Shown: one piece after another, positions 19,821-29,780 of the stretch | Layout: each line of letters opens with the position of its first letter | Position numbering within the stretch: the stretch's first letter is position 1 | The notes under the pieces: model-generated | Told to the model about the DNA's origin: nothing | Database searches by the model: none | The model's input: the letters and a program-made list of their open reading frames with translations, nothing else | Translations under genes and position numbers: made by a program | NCBI RefSeq assembly: GCF_000298295.1 | Contig: NZ_AMGM01000001.1 | Coordinates: 1-64,000, forward strand | Origin: Cecembia lonarensis LW9 | GTDB taxonomy: Bacteria > Bacteroidota > Bacteroidia > Cytophagales > Cyclobacteriaceae | Direction: 5' to 3' | DNA: 64,000 nucleotides

Positions 19821-20204
19821 TCAAAAATGGGACTGACCCTCTAAGCTATTGTTGCCCAGGTCAGCATCATGAAATTTGATTTCCAGTGAATAATCAAGGG
19901 TGTCTTTTTTCTTTTTGTAAAAAACCTTTTGTGATTCATAGCTGATCACCTGGCCTGGTTGGATTTCTGGAGTCGCTTTGTCGAAACTCACCACTTTCCC
20001 ATCCACTTTAAAGAAAACCTTGTAGCTATTGGCAGGAATAGAAGTTTCACCCACATTCTTGATTTCATAGCTGTAGTAGATCCCATTGAAGAGGGTTCTC
20101 TTTTCCACTACCCTGAAGGCTTCCAAATCTGTTTTTTTTGATTCAGATCCATCATTCAGGATTGATAAAGTGATGCCAATAAAAATTGTCGCAAAAAGTT
20201 TCAT
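19821..20204 (-). CDS. Small exported protein, Ig/CARDB-like
   Basis: 127 residues. A short hydrophobic N-terminus (MKLFATIFIGITLSIL) suggests export. Then comes one beta-sandwich-like unit: YYSYEIKNVGETSIPANSYKV (read as two strands), VFFKVDGKVV, and QPGQVISYESQKV. The alternation NVGETSIPANSY with PGQVISY is typical of CARDB/DUF11-like folds. No catalytic motif is seen. It converges with the DUF4168 gene and is single. Confidence 0.65.
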   Translation of the reverse strand: MKLFATIFIGITLSILNDGSESKKTDLEAFRVVEKRTLFNGIYYSYEIKNVGETSIPANSYKVFFKVDGKVVSFDKATPEIQPGQVISYESQKVFYKKKKDTLDYSLEIKFHDADLGNNSLEGQSHF

Positions 20205-20261
20205 ATGCTTTATTGTTTAAAGTAGTATAATACTTTCAAAACGTAGTAAATATAGGATTTC

Positions 20262-20690
20262 TCAAGGCATCTTCAAGGTATAAATCCGGCTTTCTTTCAG
20301 TTTGAAACCCAGGTCAGCATACAGATTGATGGCAGGAATTCTATGCGCTTCGGTAAAGAGCAGTATTTCGGTAAGCTTTTTCTTTTTCCCCTTCTCCAGG
20401 AGTTTTTCCATCAGCTTTCTCCCTATCCCCTGACCTCTATATTGAGTATCGACCACCACATCTTCAATCCATCCTTTTTTCCCGGAGATGACATGATAGG
20501 TACACATGGAGGCTATGCCGATGATTTGGTCATTGTGCTCACAATAGGCCAAGATAATGGCATTATCCTCTGCCAACACTTCTTTCAGAGGGACCTGCTT
20601 CTTCTCCCCTCCCAATTGTTTGTATAATTGGGATATTTGAGCTTCAATGGTAGGGTTAAGGTTATTAATGGTTAGAATGGATATTTTCAT
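20262..20690 (-). CDS. GNAT family N-acetyltransferase
   Basis: 142 residues, a complete GNAT domain. The acetyl-CoA loop is VVDTQYRGQGIGRKLMEKLLE, matching Q/R-x-x-G-x-G/A, preceded by the GWIEDVVV strand and followed by EAHRIPAINLYADLGF. Close in form to the PhnO/YjaB-like small acetyltransferases. Substrate unknown. Monocistronic by spacing (57 bases to the next gene). Confidence 0.88.
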   Translation of the reverse strand: MKISILTINNLNPTIEAQISQLYKQLGGEKKQVPLKEVLAEDNAIILAYCEHNDQIIGIASMCTYHVISGKKGWIEDVVVDTQYRGQGIGRKLMEKLLEKGKKKKLTEILLFTEAHRIPAINLYADLGFKLKESRIYTLKMP

Positions 20691-20876
20691 TTGCTCTTTT
20701 TCGGAATCAAAAGGAAGAGTGTAAAATTAAATACCATTGTCTATTTTCAATAATAGACTTAGCAAACTTTTTAAGCATCATTTAGAAAAGAAGGTTTTTT
20801 TTCATTCAATTCAGAAATGCTTCCTTGATCACTACTTTGATTTTGTTGCAAATAACTCCTTGTGGTTATTGATTTA

Positions 20877-22001
20877 TTACTGATCGCAATACTGTTTTAA
20901 GAGATCAGGACCTGCTGGATCACCTAATTCTAAGGCTTTCATAAAATCGAGACAAGCTTCCTCCCTTTGATTAAGTTGAATTCTAGATTTACTCCTATTT
21001 CGATAGGAAAAACCATAATTAGGATCGAGTTCGATTGCTTTCTCAAAATCCTTTAGGGAACCCAGAAAGTCTCCTGAATTAGCCTTAGAGAGATCTCTAT
21101 TGTTATATGGAATAGCTTCAGTTGGCTTTAATTCAATTGCTTTTGTAAAATCCTTGATTGAACCTTTATAATCTTTTCGTTGACTCCTTACCCTGGCCAC
21201 ACCTCTGTTGGAATATGCTTCAAAATGTGAGGGGTCCAGTTTTATTACCTTCGAGTAGTTCTTTATTGCCTCCTCAAAGTGGCCTTGGCTCTTAAATATA
21301 TTGCCCCTCAAATGAAAAGCATCGGCATATTTTCGATCTAATATTATAGCTCTATTTACATTTGTCATCGCTCCTTGAAAATCCTCAGATTTTTCCTTAA
21401 GTAGTGCCAAATTGTAATAAACTATTGGATGATCAGGGTTTAAAACAAGTACTTTCTGATAATCGGCATTAGCACCTTCATAATCCATTAACTTAAATTT
21501 TGCAAACCCTCGGTTATTAATCGCCTTAAAATCTTAGGAATCTAAATTAGTGGCATGATTTAAGTCATTAATTGCTTTTTCAAATTCATTTAAATTTATC
21601 CAAGTTCCTCCCCTGTTGTTATACGCTGGACCAAAATCAGGTTCTAAGTCAATTGTTCGTGTAAAATCCTCAATAGCCCTTTCCCAATTTGTTAAGCCAA
21701 TGTTGGCAAGTCCTCGATTGTAAAATGCCATAACTAGAGTGGAATCAAGATTAATAGCCGCTGTAAAATCCTTAACTGCCTCTTCATCCTTACCAAGTTG
21801 GAGTAATACTATTCCCCTATCAATGTATGCATTAGGTTGTTTTGGATCAGCAGTTAACCCTTATTTGAAACCCTTAAGTAGGTGCTTATTTTTATTTTTT
21901 TTCTCAGACAAGACTACCTCGTGGAACTGCATGTCTCCACTTTGACTATTGGCAGTATACCATAGTGTTTGGAAAAGAAATATAAATATCAAAATTTTCA
22001 T
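20877..22001 (-). pseudogene. TPR repeat protein with two in-frame TAA codons
   Basis: From the ATG at 22001 (MKILIFIFLFQTLWYTANSQ, signal peptide) one frame runs 375 codons to the stop at 20877. It is interrupted only by TAA at 21863-21861 (codon 47) and TAA at 21536-21534 (codon 156). Tetratricopeptide repeats read straight through both: EAVKDFTAAINLD, RAIEDFTRTIDLEP, AINDLNHATNLDS(stop)DFKAINNRG, EAIKNYSKVIKLDP. There is no frameshift. It was probably an exported TPR protein. Two nonsense codons with an otherwise intact frame suggest recent inactivation; stop suppression is a remote alternative. Confidence 0.85.
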
Positions 22002-22222
22002 TGGCTTAAATTTTATTGATCTAAATAGTCTTGCTTAAAAAATTCCAAAATGCTTTTACTTGGTTAATTTTCCATTAAAATATATCAAAAAAAGCAAATC
22101 CTAACATAGCTAATGTCTTTCTGAGGCTTCTAAGATCGGTTTATGTGGATGGGTGCAGAAAGTTTCATTTTAAAGTATGGCATGTCGCTCGAGATCTTTG
22201 ATCAGCTTAAGCCACGTTTTTT

Positions 22223-22474
22223 CTATAATTCTTCCAATTCCTTGTTCTTATTTGGCTTTTTAAGCATTCTATGGATAAAAAATACGGGAATCAACATTGG
22301 AATTAAAAAACCAAAGTTTTGCTCAGAAGACAAAGCCCAAGCAATAAGACCGAAAACTAAGATCCCTGCCAGAAAACCAATAGCCAATGCATGAAGAATT
22401 TTAGATTTCTTCAGGTTTTGTCCTTCGATTGCCAGCTCTTCATCAGTCATGGTATAAATGTCCTTTTTATTCAC
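22223..22474 (-). CDS. Small two-helix membrane protein
   Basis: 83 residues starting MNKKDIYTMTDEELAIEGQN. There is a soluble acidic head of about 25 residues, then two adjacent membrane helices (ILHALAIGFLAGILVFGLIA and FGFLIPMLIPVFFIHRM) and a basic tail (KKPNKNKELEEL). No known domain recognised; the head-plus-hairpin form is common in small Bacteroidota inner membrane proteins. It stands alone between two broken genes. Confidence 0.65.
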   Translation of the reverse strand: MNKKDIYTMTDEELAIEGQNLKKSKILHALAIGFLAGILVFGLIAWALSSEQNFGFLIPMLIPVFFIHRMLKKPNKNKELEEL

Positions 22475-22756
22475 CTTTTTCGGTTTTATTAATTTCTATT
22501 TTAGATTGAGGTCAATAAGGGTTCAGTGTGCATTAACTATGGGATTCAGCTAGGAGACGGCGGGCAGGCACTCTGTGCCGTACCCTTCCAACCTTGTCCT
22601 ATCTTCTTAAATATACTAAACTTTTAATTTACTATGAACCGCCCTCTGTATCCAAGGTGATGTTATCGCCTCGGTGTTCTTCTTTGCTCATTTGATTCTT
22701 CCATTTATTTAATCCTTTGAGCCAATCTTGAGCCCATTGTGAGCCAACTGAGCCAA

Positions 22757-24086
22757 CTATGAGCCAACTCCTAGTTTGTAAACAGCACTCGATCCCTTTG
22801 TTCCAATATTTTTCAATAGCCCCTTATCTTCTAACTCCTTAATGTCTCTTGTAGCCGTTGCTTTTGAAACATTAGCTATCTCCTGATACTTCGAATTAGT
22901 AATTTCCCCATATTTTTTGGTGTAAAGGATTGCTTCAACCTGTCTTTTCTGAAGCCCACTTATTTTCAATTGATCTTCGGTAAACCGGTCTTTGAATATC
23001 TTGCTCAGGAATCCTCCTTGTTCTTCTTTCAATACCGGTTCCGGCAAACCTGCATCTTTACAAGCTTCAATAATTTTGATTGTTCCCCTTCCCCAAGAAT
23101 CAATATATCCAGCCTTGAAACAAACATCTGCAATTAGTGGATTTCGTGGTTTGGAGCGATGCGCTTTCTTCAAATCTTCTTCGGAAATTCCTTCAGGTAA
23201 ACCACCATCATTCCAAATACTGAAATTATCCTTATATAAACGAATTTGTGTTGGTGCTCCCATATAATTGCGGTGCACCAAAGCATTGAGGAGCATCTCC
23301 CGGACAGCAGCAACCGGATATTCATCCAGTTCCACTCGTTGCATTCCCATAAAATCAATCGGGTGAATGAAGAACTTGGCGTTAAGCAATTCTCCTATCC
23401 CATCTTTAAGTTGTATCAGATTGCCTTCTAATACCTCATGAAATTTCAGGTCGGCATCCGTTTCCCCGAATTTTCCGACCTTAACCGCCATGTTCGGGTA
23501 GAATTTCCCAGGCTCTTTTCCAAATAAGACAATGGCTGCTCTTTTCAAATATCCATTTTCAAGCAAACGCAATTTATCAAGCAAGTTAGATATGCTGATA
23601 TCGTCTTCAACATTTATCCGTTTAGCAATCTTTGAATCTCTCAAAAATTGCTTAATGCTCAATTCATCAATGTCACTGATGGAAGCCCTTTGTTCAAGAA
23701 TATCATCCCACGTCTTTCCTGTTCTTCTTAATATAAATTCGTTCAAAGCCAATCCAGTTATTTCCTGAAGAGTGCTTCCTGTACGCACATAATATTTACC
23801 TCTTACAGAAAATCGGCACATCATACCGTGGAACAATAATTTCAAGATAGTAATTGTCCATTTCTTCTTGCAAATTCACTTCCGCATATACGCCCAAAAT
23901 ATCCCGAAACTTATTGGGCAAATCTTCCAATAGTTTCTTGTGGTTGTCAACACCTATAACCTTGCCTTTATCGTCACTCCCAATATACAGCTTACCACCA
24001 TTGGCATTAGCAAAACCACAAATCCATTTTAGGTATTCGTCTCTCCAGGATACTTTGAACTCAATATTTTGCGATTCTGATGTCAC
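22757..24086 (-). pseudogene. AlbA_2/RecG-like ATP-binding regulator, frameshifted
   Basis: Two overlapping frames make one gene. The N-terminal part, from a probable GTG at 24086, is an AlbA_2 domain (SQNIEFKVSWRDEYLKWICG, FANANGGKLYIGSDDKG). The C-terminal part (23,800 down to 22757) carries the rest of AlbA_2 (GKYYVRTGSTLQEI), an HATPase_c_4-like region (AVREMLLNALVHRNY, YIDSWGRGTIKIIEACK) and a winged helix (SKYQEIANVSKATATRDI). The break is a T-run (AAAA at 23809-23812 on the plus strand). Removing one base restores VPISVRGKYYV, the expected family sequence. Such proteins often act as DNA-binding regulators. It may be a true pseudogene or a homopolymer base-call error. Confidence 0.82.
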
Positions 24087-24308
24087 TTCTATTTCAAATA
24101 TTTTAAGGGACACAAATGTACTCTTTTCCCATTGTCGTTTTGCAGTTTTGGTTTTTCTACACTGAGCGATAACTCGTATATACCCCTGATATTTATCAGA
24201 CTTAACCAACCAAAAATGGTAAGCTAAGTATGGTTTTTCCTTACCTTTTATCAGGGCTTATTAAAACTAACTAATTTACTACAAAACGACAAGTCTCTTT
24301 TATAAACC

Positions 24309-24337
24309 AAAAAAAGCAAGCCCCTTTCGAAGCTTGC
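24309..24337 (-). terminator. Terminator after tricorn peptidase gene
   Basis: On the minus strand GCAAGC (24337-24332) pairs with GCTTGC (24321-24316) and is followed by seven T (24315-24309). It lies about 25 bases beyond the S41 peptidase stop. Confidence 0.75.
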
Positions 24338-24362
24338 CTTATCTTATTTTCCTAAATTCATC

Positions 24363-27300
24363 CTAATTCCCCGGCCTTACTGCTGGTCTGGGGTAAGGTG
24401 GGGCATTGACTTCCTGGCTGCCCGCTTTCTCCAGCAACTTCAGGGCTTCTTCCACGCCCCGTTCCAACTGCACATCCCTGCCTTCTGCAAATGATTTGGC
24501 ATCGATCGAAACTTCTATATCCGGCGCAATGCCCACATTCTCCCCTATCCATTCGTTTCTGATCGGATCAAAGACCGCATTGTCAGGAGAGGTCATGGCA
24601 CCTCCATCAATAAAGGAATAATGCACTGATGACTTCACCAATCCTCCCCAGGTCCGCTTCCCGATCAAAGGCCCCGCATTCTGGTTGCGGAATACCCAAG
24701 GGAAGAAATCCCCTCCAGACCCCGCCAGTTCATTGGTCAAAAGCACTTTTGGCCCTAAGATACCGGCCGGTAACCTGAAATGTCTCGGATTGGGCACTTC
24801 ATTGGTGATGGCTGCCCGCAAGGTTCTGGTCATCAGGTCCACCATATAATCATCCAACAGCCCTCCCCCATTGAAGCGCTCATCAATAACCGCCCCCAAT
24901 TTGTCCTGCTGGGCAAAAAAGTACCGATTAAAAGATTCAAATCCTGCTCCGGAGGTATTCGGCACCCACACATAGGCGAGTTTGCCCTCCGACAGCTCCT
25001 CCACCTTTCTTCTGTTGTCTTCCACCCATGCCCGCTGCCTTAATCCACTTTCGGACCCTATGGGCTCTACAGTGAGTTTTCTTGCCCCCTGCATAGTCGG
25101 CTGACTGTTTACATGCAATAGGGTCTGTTCGCCGGAAGTACCTTTAAAGGCTTCATAAATATCCATGCTTGCATCTACTTCCTGCCCATTCACCGCAAGC
25201 AGATAATCTCCAACTTTCACATCCAGGCCAGGCTCGGACAGGGGTGCTTTCAGGCTTGGGTTCCAACTCTCAGCCGTGTAAATCCGAGTGATCCTCCACT
25301 TGCCATTGGCCATTTCATAATCTGCTCCCAATAGTCCGGTAGCCAAGGTATCCACTGCCGGGAAATCCCCTCCAAACACAAAACTATGGCCCACAGACAA
25401 TTCTCCATTCAGTTGGTCCAATAAATAGGTCAAGTCCTGACGGTGTTGGATATAAGGGATCAACGGGCTGTAGCGCTCCCAGACATCGTCCCAAACCCTG
25501 CCATGAGTGGCTGGATCATAGAAATAATCCCTTTCATAGCGCCAGGCTTCCGTGAAGATCTGCTCCCATTCTTTTTTGCGGTCCAGCTCCATGCGCAATT
25601 CCATCTTGACCAGGCCATCTGAGGGACTTGGATTCTTGTCCACCGTGACTACCTTCCAATTTCCTGCTGAAAAATAAAGCAGCTTTTCCCTGTTTTGGGC
25701 GATCTTGACCCGGCTTACTCCTTTGGTAAATTCTTCGAATTTCTTGCCCTCAATGGTAAATTTATGCAAGGTCAAGCCCGGGCCTCCCGCACCTGATTCT
25801 GCAATAAATGCTGTACCCTTTTTCCCTGCCAAAACAAAACTGTAGGATTTTACAGGTACCGGAAGGGCCAAGGTCCTTTCTTCCAAACCTTCCCAATCAA
25901 TTTTGACGGCAACTTCACCATTTTCCTTTTTCTCCTCTTCTTTTTTCACCTCCTCTTCATCACTTTTCAGTGGAAAAGGGTTTTTCTCTTCCTTGGAAAG
26001 GACGATCATGTAAGCCCCATGCTTGGGCTCGGCCGTGATGGCGGAAGTATTGGCCCAACCCGAACCGAGCGCCAAATTGGTACTGGCCAAAAAATACAGG
26101 TATTTGCCAGAGGCATCCCAACTCGCTGAAAAGGAATCTGCCAATGGATTGGTGACAGGTTGGGTTTGATTTTTTTCCACCGACCAGACATAAATCCTCC
26201 GGAACATATTGGGGCCGGTTTTGCTATAGGACAACCACTTGGAATCCGGTGACCATTCCAGGCGCATATTGCCTCTTTCGATATTGATTCCTCCGGAATC
26301 TATGGTCCTGATGTTGCCATTGGCCACTTCCAATATTTTCAAATAAACTTTATTGTCGATAAAAGCGATAAACTTGCCATCAGGGGACCAAGTAGGTTCC
26401 CAAGCCAATTTGGATTCACCCAAACTAATCTTCCTTATCTCGCCCAGGCCATCCTGTGATGCCAAGAAAAGTTGATAACTTTTGCCACCCTCATCTGAAA
26501 ACCAGGCCACTTGATCTCCTTTTGGTGACCATAAGGGCAACCTGTCCGCTGCATCACTGGTCCTGCTGAGATTGCGAGGGCTGCCATCTTCTACCGGAAC
26601 GGTAAAAATCTCCCCTCTGGCTTCCAGAATAATCCTTTTGGCATTGGGGGAAAGACTGGCATTGGTGGCACGGGAGGTTACATTTTCCAAGCGGGCCTCT
26701 GCCCAAGGGAAATCTCCTTTGACATGAATCTCTAATGCTTTGGAAGTTTTTGCCTGAGGATCAAAAAGGTGCAATAAGCCATCTTTTTCATAAATCAACT
26801 GCTTGCCATTTCCGGAAAGCCACATGATGTCCGAACCTTCAAATTTTGTCTCTTGGACCAATTGCCCACTACTTGGATCAAAAGACCAGATATTGCTTAT
26901 CCAGTCCCTATCAGATAGAAAATATACCTTTCCACCAATCACCACGGGATGGATGTCTGTTGTCCGCTCATTGGGAATCTTGGTTTCTGACAAATCCTTG
27001 AGATTGGTAATGAGCAAAGGGGTATTCTGTCCACCCCGATAAGCCCTCCAGGTGACATCCCAACGGGAAATGGGTTCGACCACTAATTGCTCCTCTCCCA
27101 AATAAGCCGCTCTGATGCCCCTTGGCAAATTAAAGGCTTCTGAAGGCCCTCCATCTACAGGAACTTTCCAAAGTCTGCTATAGCCAACCGGAGCAGTGTC
27201 TCTGTTGGATTCGTAAATCACATGTTTACCATCAGGCGTCCATCCCACCACATTTGCCGCCGCCGGATGCCAGGTTAGTTGTCTGGGAGTCCCTCCTTCT

Positions 27301-27611
27301 ACCCCTACCACATACACTGCATAAGCACCGGTGCGGTTAGAAGAAAAGGCAATGTGCTTTCCATCGGGAGAAAACTTGGGATTCCGCTCAATCGCCGAGG
27401 TACTCGTCAGCCGCTTGGCCTCGCCTCCTTCGAAATTGCTCAACCAAAGATCAGCTCCGTAAACAAAAACCACTTGACTTTCACTGATATCCGGCTGTTG
27501 AAGCAAGCGTGTACCTTGGGAAAAGCCTAAAAAAGGAATGAGTAAGAAAGCAATAATACCTAGCAAAAGGTATTTACTTCCATGGGATAATCGCAGTAAA
27601 CTTGGTTTCAT
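24363..27611 (-). CDS. Tricorn-type S41 peptidase
   Basis: 1,082 residues. In order: signal peptide (about 1-31, ending FLGFSQG), PD40/WD40-like propeller blades over about 35-540 (KRLTSTSAIERNPKFSPDGK, repeated WSPDGK/WTPDGK turns), a linker rich in KEEEKK, an N-terminal tricorn C1-like helical part (YERDYFYDPATHGRVWDDVW), a PDZ domain (VGDYLLAVNGQEVDA), and the S41 core with the nucleophile segment ELAGSGGDFFPWVFR followed by IGKRTWGGLV. It is an exported or periplasmic tail-processing peptidase that likely degrades peptides. The C-terminus is short and proline-rich. It is monocistronic, with a terminator downstream. Confidence 0.92.
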   Translation of the reverse strand: MKPSLLRLSHGSKYLLLGIIAFLLIPFLGFSQGTRLLQQPDISESQVVFVYGADLWLSNFEGGEAKRLTSTSAIERNPKFSPDGKHIAFSSNRTGAYAVYVVGVEGGTPRQLTWHPAAANVVGWTPDGKHVIYESNRDTAPVGYSRLWKVPVDGGPSEAFNLPRGIRAAYLGEEQLVVEPISRWDVTWRAYRGGQNTPLLITNLKDLSETKIPNERTTDIHPVVIGGKVYFLSDRDWISNIWSFDPSSGQLVQETKFEGSDIMWLSGNGKQLIYEKDGLLHLFDPQAKTSKALEIHVKGDFPWAEARLENVTSRATNASLSPNAKRIILEARGEIFTVPVEDGSPRNLSRTSDAADRLPLWSPKGDQVAWFSDEGGKSYQLFLASQDGLGEIRKISLGESKLAWEPTWSPDGKFIAFIDNKVYLKILEVANGNIRTIDSGGINIERGNMRLEWSPDSKWLSYSKTGPNMFRRIYVWSVEKNQTQPVTNPLADSFSASWDASGKYLYFLASTNLALGSGWANTSAITAEPKHGAYMIVLSKEEKNPFPLKSDEEEVKKEEEKKENGEVAVKIDWEGLEERTLALPVPVKSYSFVLAGKKGTAFIAESGAGGPGLTLHKFTIEGKKFEEFTKGVSRVKIAQNREKLLYFSAGNWKVVTVDKNPSPSDGLVKMELRMELDRKKEWEQIFTEAWRYERDYFYDPATHGRVWDDVWERYSPLIPYIQHRQDLTYLLDQLNGELSVGHSFVFGGDFPAVDTLATGLLGADYEMANGKWRITRIYTAESWNPSLKAPLSEPGLDVKVGDYLLAVNGQEVDASMDIYEAFKGTSGEQTLLHVNSQPTMQGARKLTVEPIGSESGLRQRAWVEDNRRKVEELSEGKLAYVWVPNTSGAGFESFNRYFFAQQDKLGAVIDERFNGGGLLDDYMVDLMTRTLRAAITNEVPNPRHFRLPAGILGPKVLLTNELAGSGGDFFPWVFRNQNAGPLIGKRTWGGLVKSSVHYSFIDGGAMTSPDNAVFDPIRNEWIGENVGIAPDIEVSIDAKSFAEGRDVQLERGVEEALKLLEKAGSQEVNAPPYPRPAVRPGN

Positions 27612-27753
27612 CTTATTGTTTTTTGATTCGTTTCGTTAATTATGTTTAATCACTGGACTTTGGTTTCGTGACTTTAAAGCATTGTTAGAAGAACTGAAGC
27701 TAATCATTTCGCCATTCCAAGATTGGATTAATAAAGCCAACACAAGCTAATCA

Positions 27754-27783
27754 ATAAAAATAAAGGGGGCAAATCCCCCCTTT
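27754..27783 (-). terminator. Terminator after DUF418-1
   Basis: AAAGGGGG (27762-27769) pairs with the CCCCCCTTT block at 27775-27783 across a short loop. On the minus strand TTTATTTTTA follows. It sits just past the stop of the DUF418 gene at 27791. Confidence 0.8.
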
Positions 27784-27790
27784 TATCCCC

Positions 27791-29134
27791 TCACTTTCTA
27801 ACAAAAGGCTGTATCCTTCCATACGTCAGACATCGCCATAGCCATTCAAGCGGTCCAAAGAGAAAGTACTTTAACCATATGGGACTGATGACCAATTGGA
27901 AAATCCAGATTCCGATCACCAGGTAATAGAGTTGATAATACTCCCATTCGGCATATTGATTGAGTCCATAACCAAAAAAGACCAATGTACAGATGATCGA
28001 ATGCATGACGTAATTGGTAAAAGCCAATTGTCCTACAGCCCTTAATCCATTCATCAATCTGGTAAAATAGCCTTTTTGATACAGCACAATCACCAAAGCC
28101 ACATGTGCCATCATGATGAGGATCCTTTGGAAATCATAGATCAAATTTACCCACATGATGGAATGTTCTTCAATGTATTTCAGTCCTGCTTCCACATTGG
28201 GAAAGTGGATGGTATTATACACAAAGGAAAATATCACTAAGGGCAAGCCTAATCCATATCCTATCCAGATGGTTTTGATGTATTGGGCAGTGGTCCATTT
28301 CATGGTCAGAAAGCCCCATTTATATAGAGCAATACCCAAAAGCATCAAGGCCAACATGTCCCAAATGGAGAATATCAGGTACTTGGTCTGCCCATCAAAA
28401 GCTTTAGGGCGGATATGTCCGGCTACGTCGGAATAGCTTCCTTTCATCAGGGCTGTGTTTTCCACCACTTCTTCTTTGTCGGGAATCATTTCTTTTCTTG
28501 TTTCCTCCCAGGCTGCGATAGCCTCCAATTCCTCCTCACTAAGCTCAGCTCCAGCTTCCTGCTTCTCCATGGCTGCTTTGGCCTCCAGGTATTCTCCCCT
28601 GATGTTTTGCATAAATAATGTACTTGCTACAAAGCCAATGATCGCCACAATGGGCACCCCCAAGGCCAGGTATTTGGGCTTCATTTTTCTGAAAAGAAAA
28701 GCAAGCATCCCAATCAGTCCATAGAAATAAAGGATATCCCCCATCCATAAAATCAAATGGGCATGGGCAAGTCCAAATAGGGTTAACCAAATCATGCGCT
28801 TGTAAAAAAGCCAAGTGGCAGATTTTCCCACCTTTTCTTTATTGGTGGTAAAGAGGACAATTCCTGCCCCAAATACCATGGAAAACAGTGCCCGCATTTT
28901 ACCCTCAAAGAAAATGACATTGACCGCATGTACCCAAAAATTGGTATTAGCGGTATCTTGTGACCATGGCTCTGTGAAGTATTCTTCCATGGAAAAATAG
29001 GGAATATTCAATATCAAAATACCCAAAAGTGCTACTCCTCGGATGATATCAATGATGTCAATCCGCTCGGTAAGTACAGCAGGTTTTGGAGCTTGTTCCA
29101 TTTGCTCCATCTCAGTCGTGGTTTTTAAAGTCAT
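27791..29134 (-). CDS. DUF418 family membrane protein (copy 1)
   Basis: 447 residues with about 8-10 membrane helices. It opens with the family signature RIDIIDIIRGVALLGILILN, has GLAHAHLILWMGDILYFYGL in the middle, and ends with FLFGPLEWLWRCLTYGRIQP. DUF418 proteins are inner membrane proteins resembling acyltransferase-3 and YeiB; their function is not established. A soluble helical insert (about 185-235, KQEAGAELSEEELEAI) lies between helices. The promoter at 29165-29213 carries the shared-regulon core, 60 bases before the ATG. Two other DUF418 genes lie within 17 kb. Confidence 0.9.
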   Translation of the reverse strand: MTLKTTTEMEQMEQAPKPAVLTERIDIIDIIRGVALLGILILNIPYFSMEEYFTEPWSQDTANTNFWVHAVNVIFFEGKMRALFSMVFGAGIVLFTTNKEKVGKSATWLFYKRMIWLTLFGLAHAHLILWMGDILYFYGLIGMLAFLFRKMKPKYLALGVPIVAIIGFVASTLFMQNIRGEYLEAKAAMEKQEAGAELSEEELEAIAAWEETRKEMIPDKEEVVENTALMKGSYSDVAGHIRPKAFDGQTKYLIFSIWDMLALMLLGIALYKWGFLTMKWTTAQYIKTIWIGYGLGLPLVIFSFVYNTIHFPNVEAGLKYIEEHSIMWVNLIYDFQRILIMMAHVALVIVLYQKGYFTRLMNGLRAVGQLAFTNYVMHSIICTLVFFGYGLNQYAEWEYYQLYYLVIGIWIFQLVISPIWLKYFLFGPLEWLWRCLTYGRIQPFVRK

Positions 29135-29164
29135 AAAGTGCAGGGTTACAATAAAAATTTTCTT

Positions 29165-29213
29165 TAAATCTAACCATTAATCCCGCAATTACATATCACA
29201 TAATAATGTGATA
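29165..29213 (-). promoter_or_regulatory. Shared-regulon promoter h (DUF418-1)
   Basis: On the minus strand TATCACATTATTA begins at 29213 and a -7-like box TAGATTTA begins exactly 41 bases later. Here the core is also part of a palindrome, TATCACAT-AATA-ATGTGATA (29194-29213), which no other site has. The GGGTATTGT part is not conserved. The predicted transcript start is near 29159, giving a leader of about 25 bases. Confidence 0.65.
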
Positions 29214-29308
29214 ATCAATCCTTTTTCCAGTATTACACATCCTGATTATGCTAATTTTTATGTAGATTTATACAATAACCCTTCGCTCCTCCTAAACCCC
29301 TAGATGCT

Positions 29309-29758
29309 ATGAAATCTTCTATCCTATTGACCTCTTTGGTGTTGGTTTTTCTTGGAAATGCTTTTTCCCAAACTGACGCAGAATCACAAATAAAATTGTT
29401 GGAAAACGAGGAAATCACTGCGATTTTAAAGCATGACTATCCCACTTTGGAAAAAATTTGGGCAGAGGACTTTATGGTCAATAACCCTTTCAATATGGTG
29501 ATTACGGGAAGATCTATCGTGATAGACCGGATGAAAGAAGGCATTATCAACTACAGTGGCTTTGAGCGGGAGATCGAAAAGATGATGGACTTAGGAAATA
29601 CGGTGATAGTCATGGGACTGGAAACGGTTTATCCAAAAGAAGGTGCCCCTTTGGCCGGTCAGAAAGTACAGCGGCGATATACCAATATCTGGATCTTGGA
29701 AGATGAAAAATGGCATATTAAGGCACGTCATGCCAATGTGATTTGTAGAGGGGATTGA
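29309..29758 (+). CDS. Exported NTF2/SnoaL-like protein
   Basis: 149 residues: signal peptide (about 1-20, ending GNAFSQ), then a single DUF4440/SnoaL-like cone fold (ENEEITAILKHDYPTLEKIW, MVNNPFNMVITGRSIVID, RRYTNIWILEDEKWHIKARH). Members range from ketosteroid-isomerase-like enzymes to ligand-binding proteins, and no catalytic pair is evident here. It diverges from DUF418-1 across a region with the TATCACAT palindrome. A -7-like TAGATTTA at 29263-29270 may serve it. Confidence 0.8.
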   Translation: MKSSILLTSLVLVFLGNAFSQTDAESQIKLLENEEITAILKHDYPTLEKIWAEDFMVNNPFNMVITGRSIVIDRMKEGIINYSGFEREIEKMMDLGNTVIVMGLETVYPKEGAPLAGQKVQRRYTNIWILEDEKWHIKARHANVICRGD

Positions 29759-29780
29759 ATTTGGATTAAACACTTCAACT

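Noticed and set aside
29194-29213. Plain CRP site (TGTGA-N6-TCACA)
   Set aside because: The half-sites are in the opposite order (TCACA then TGTGA) and the other seven sites have only one half plus GGGTATTGT.
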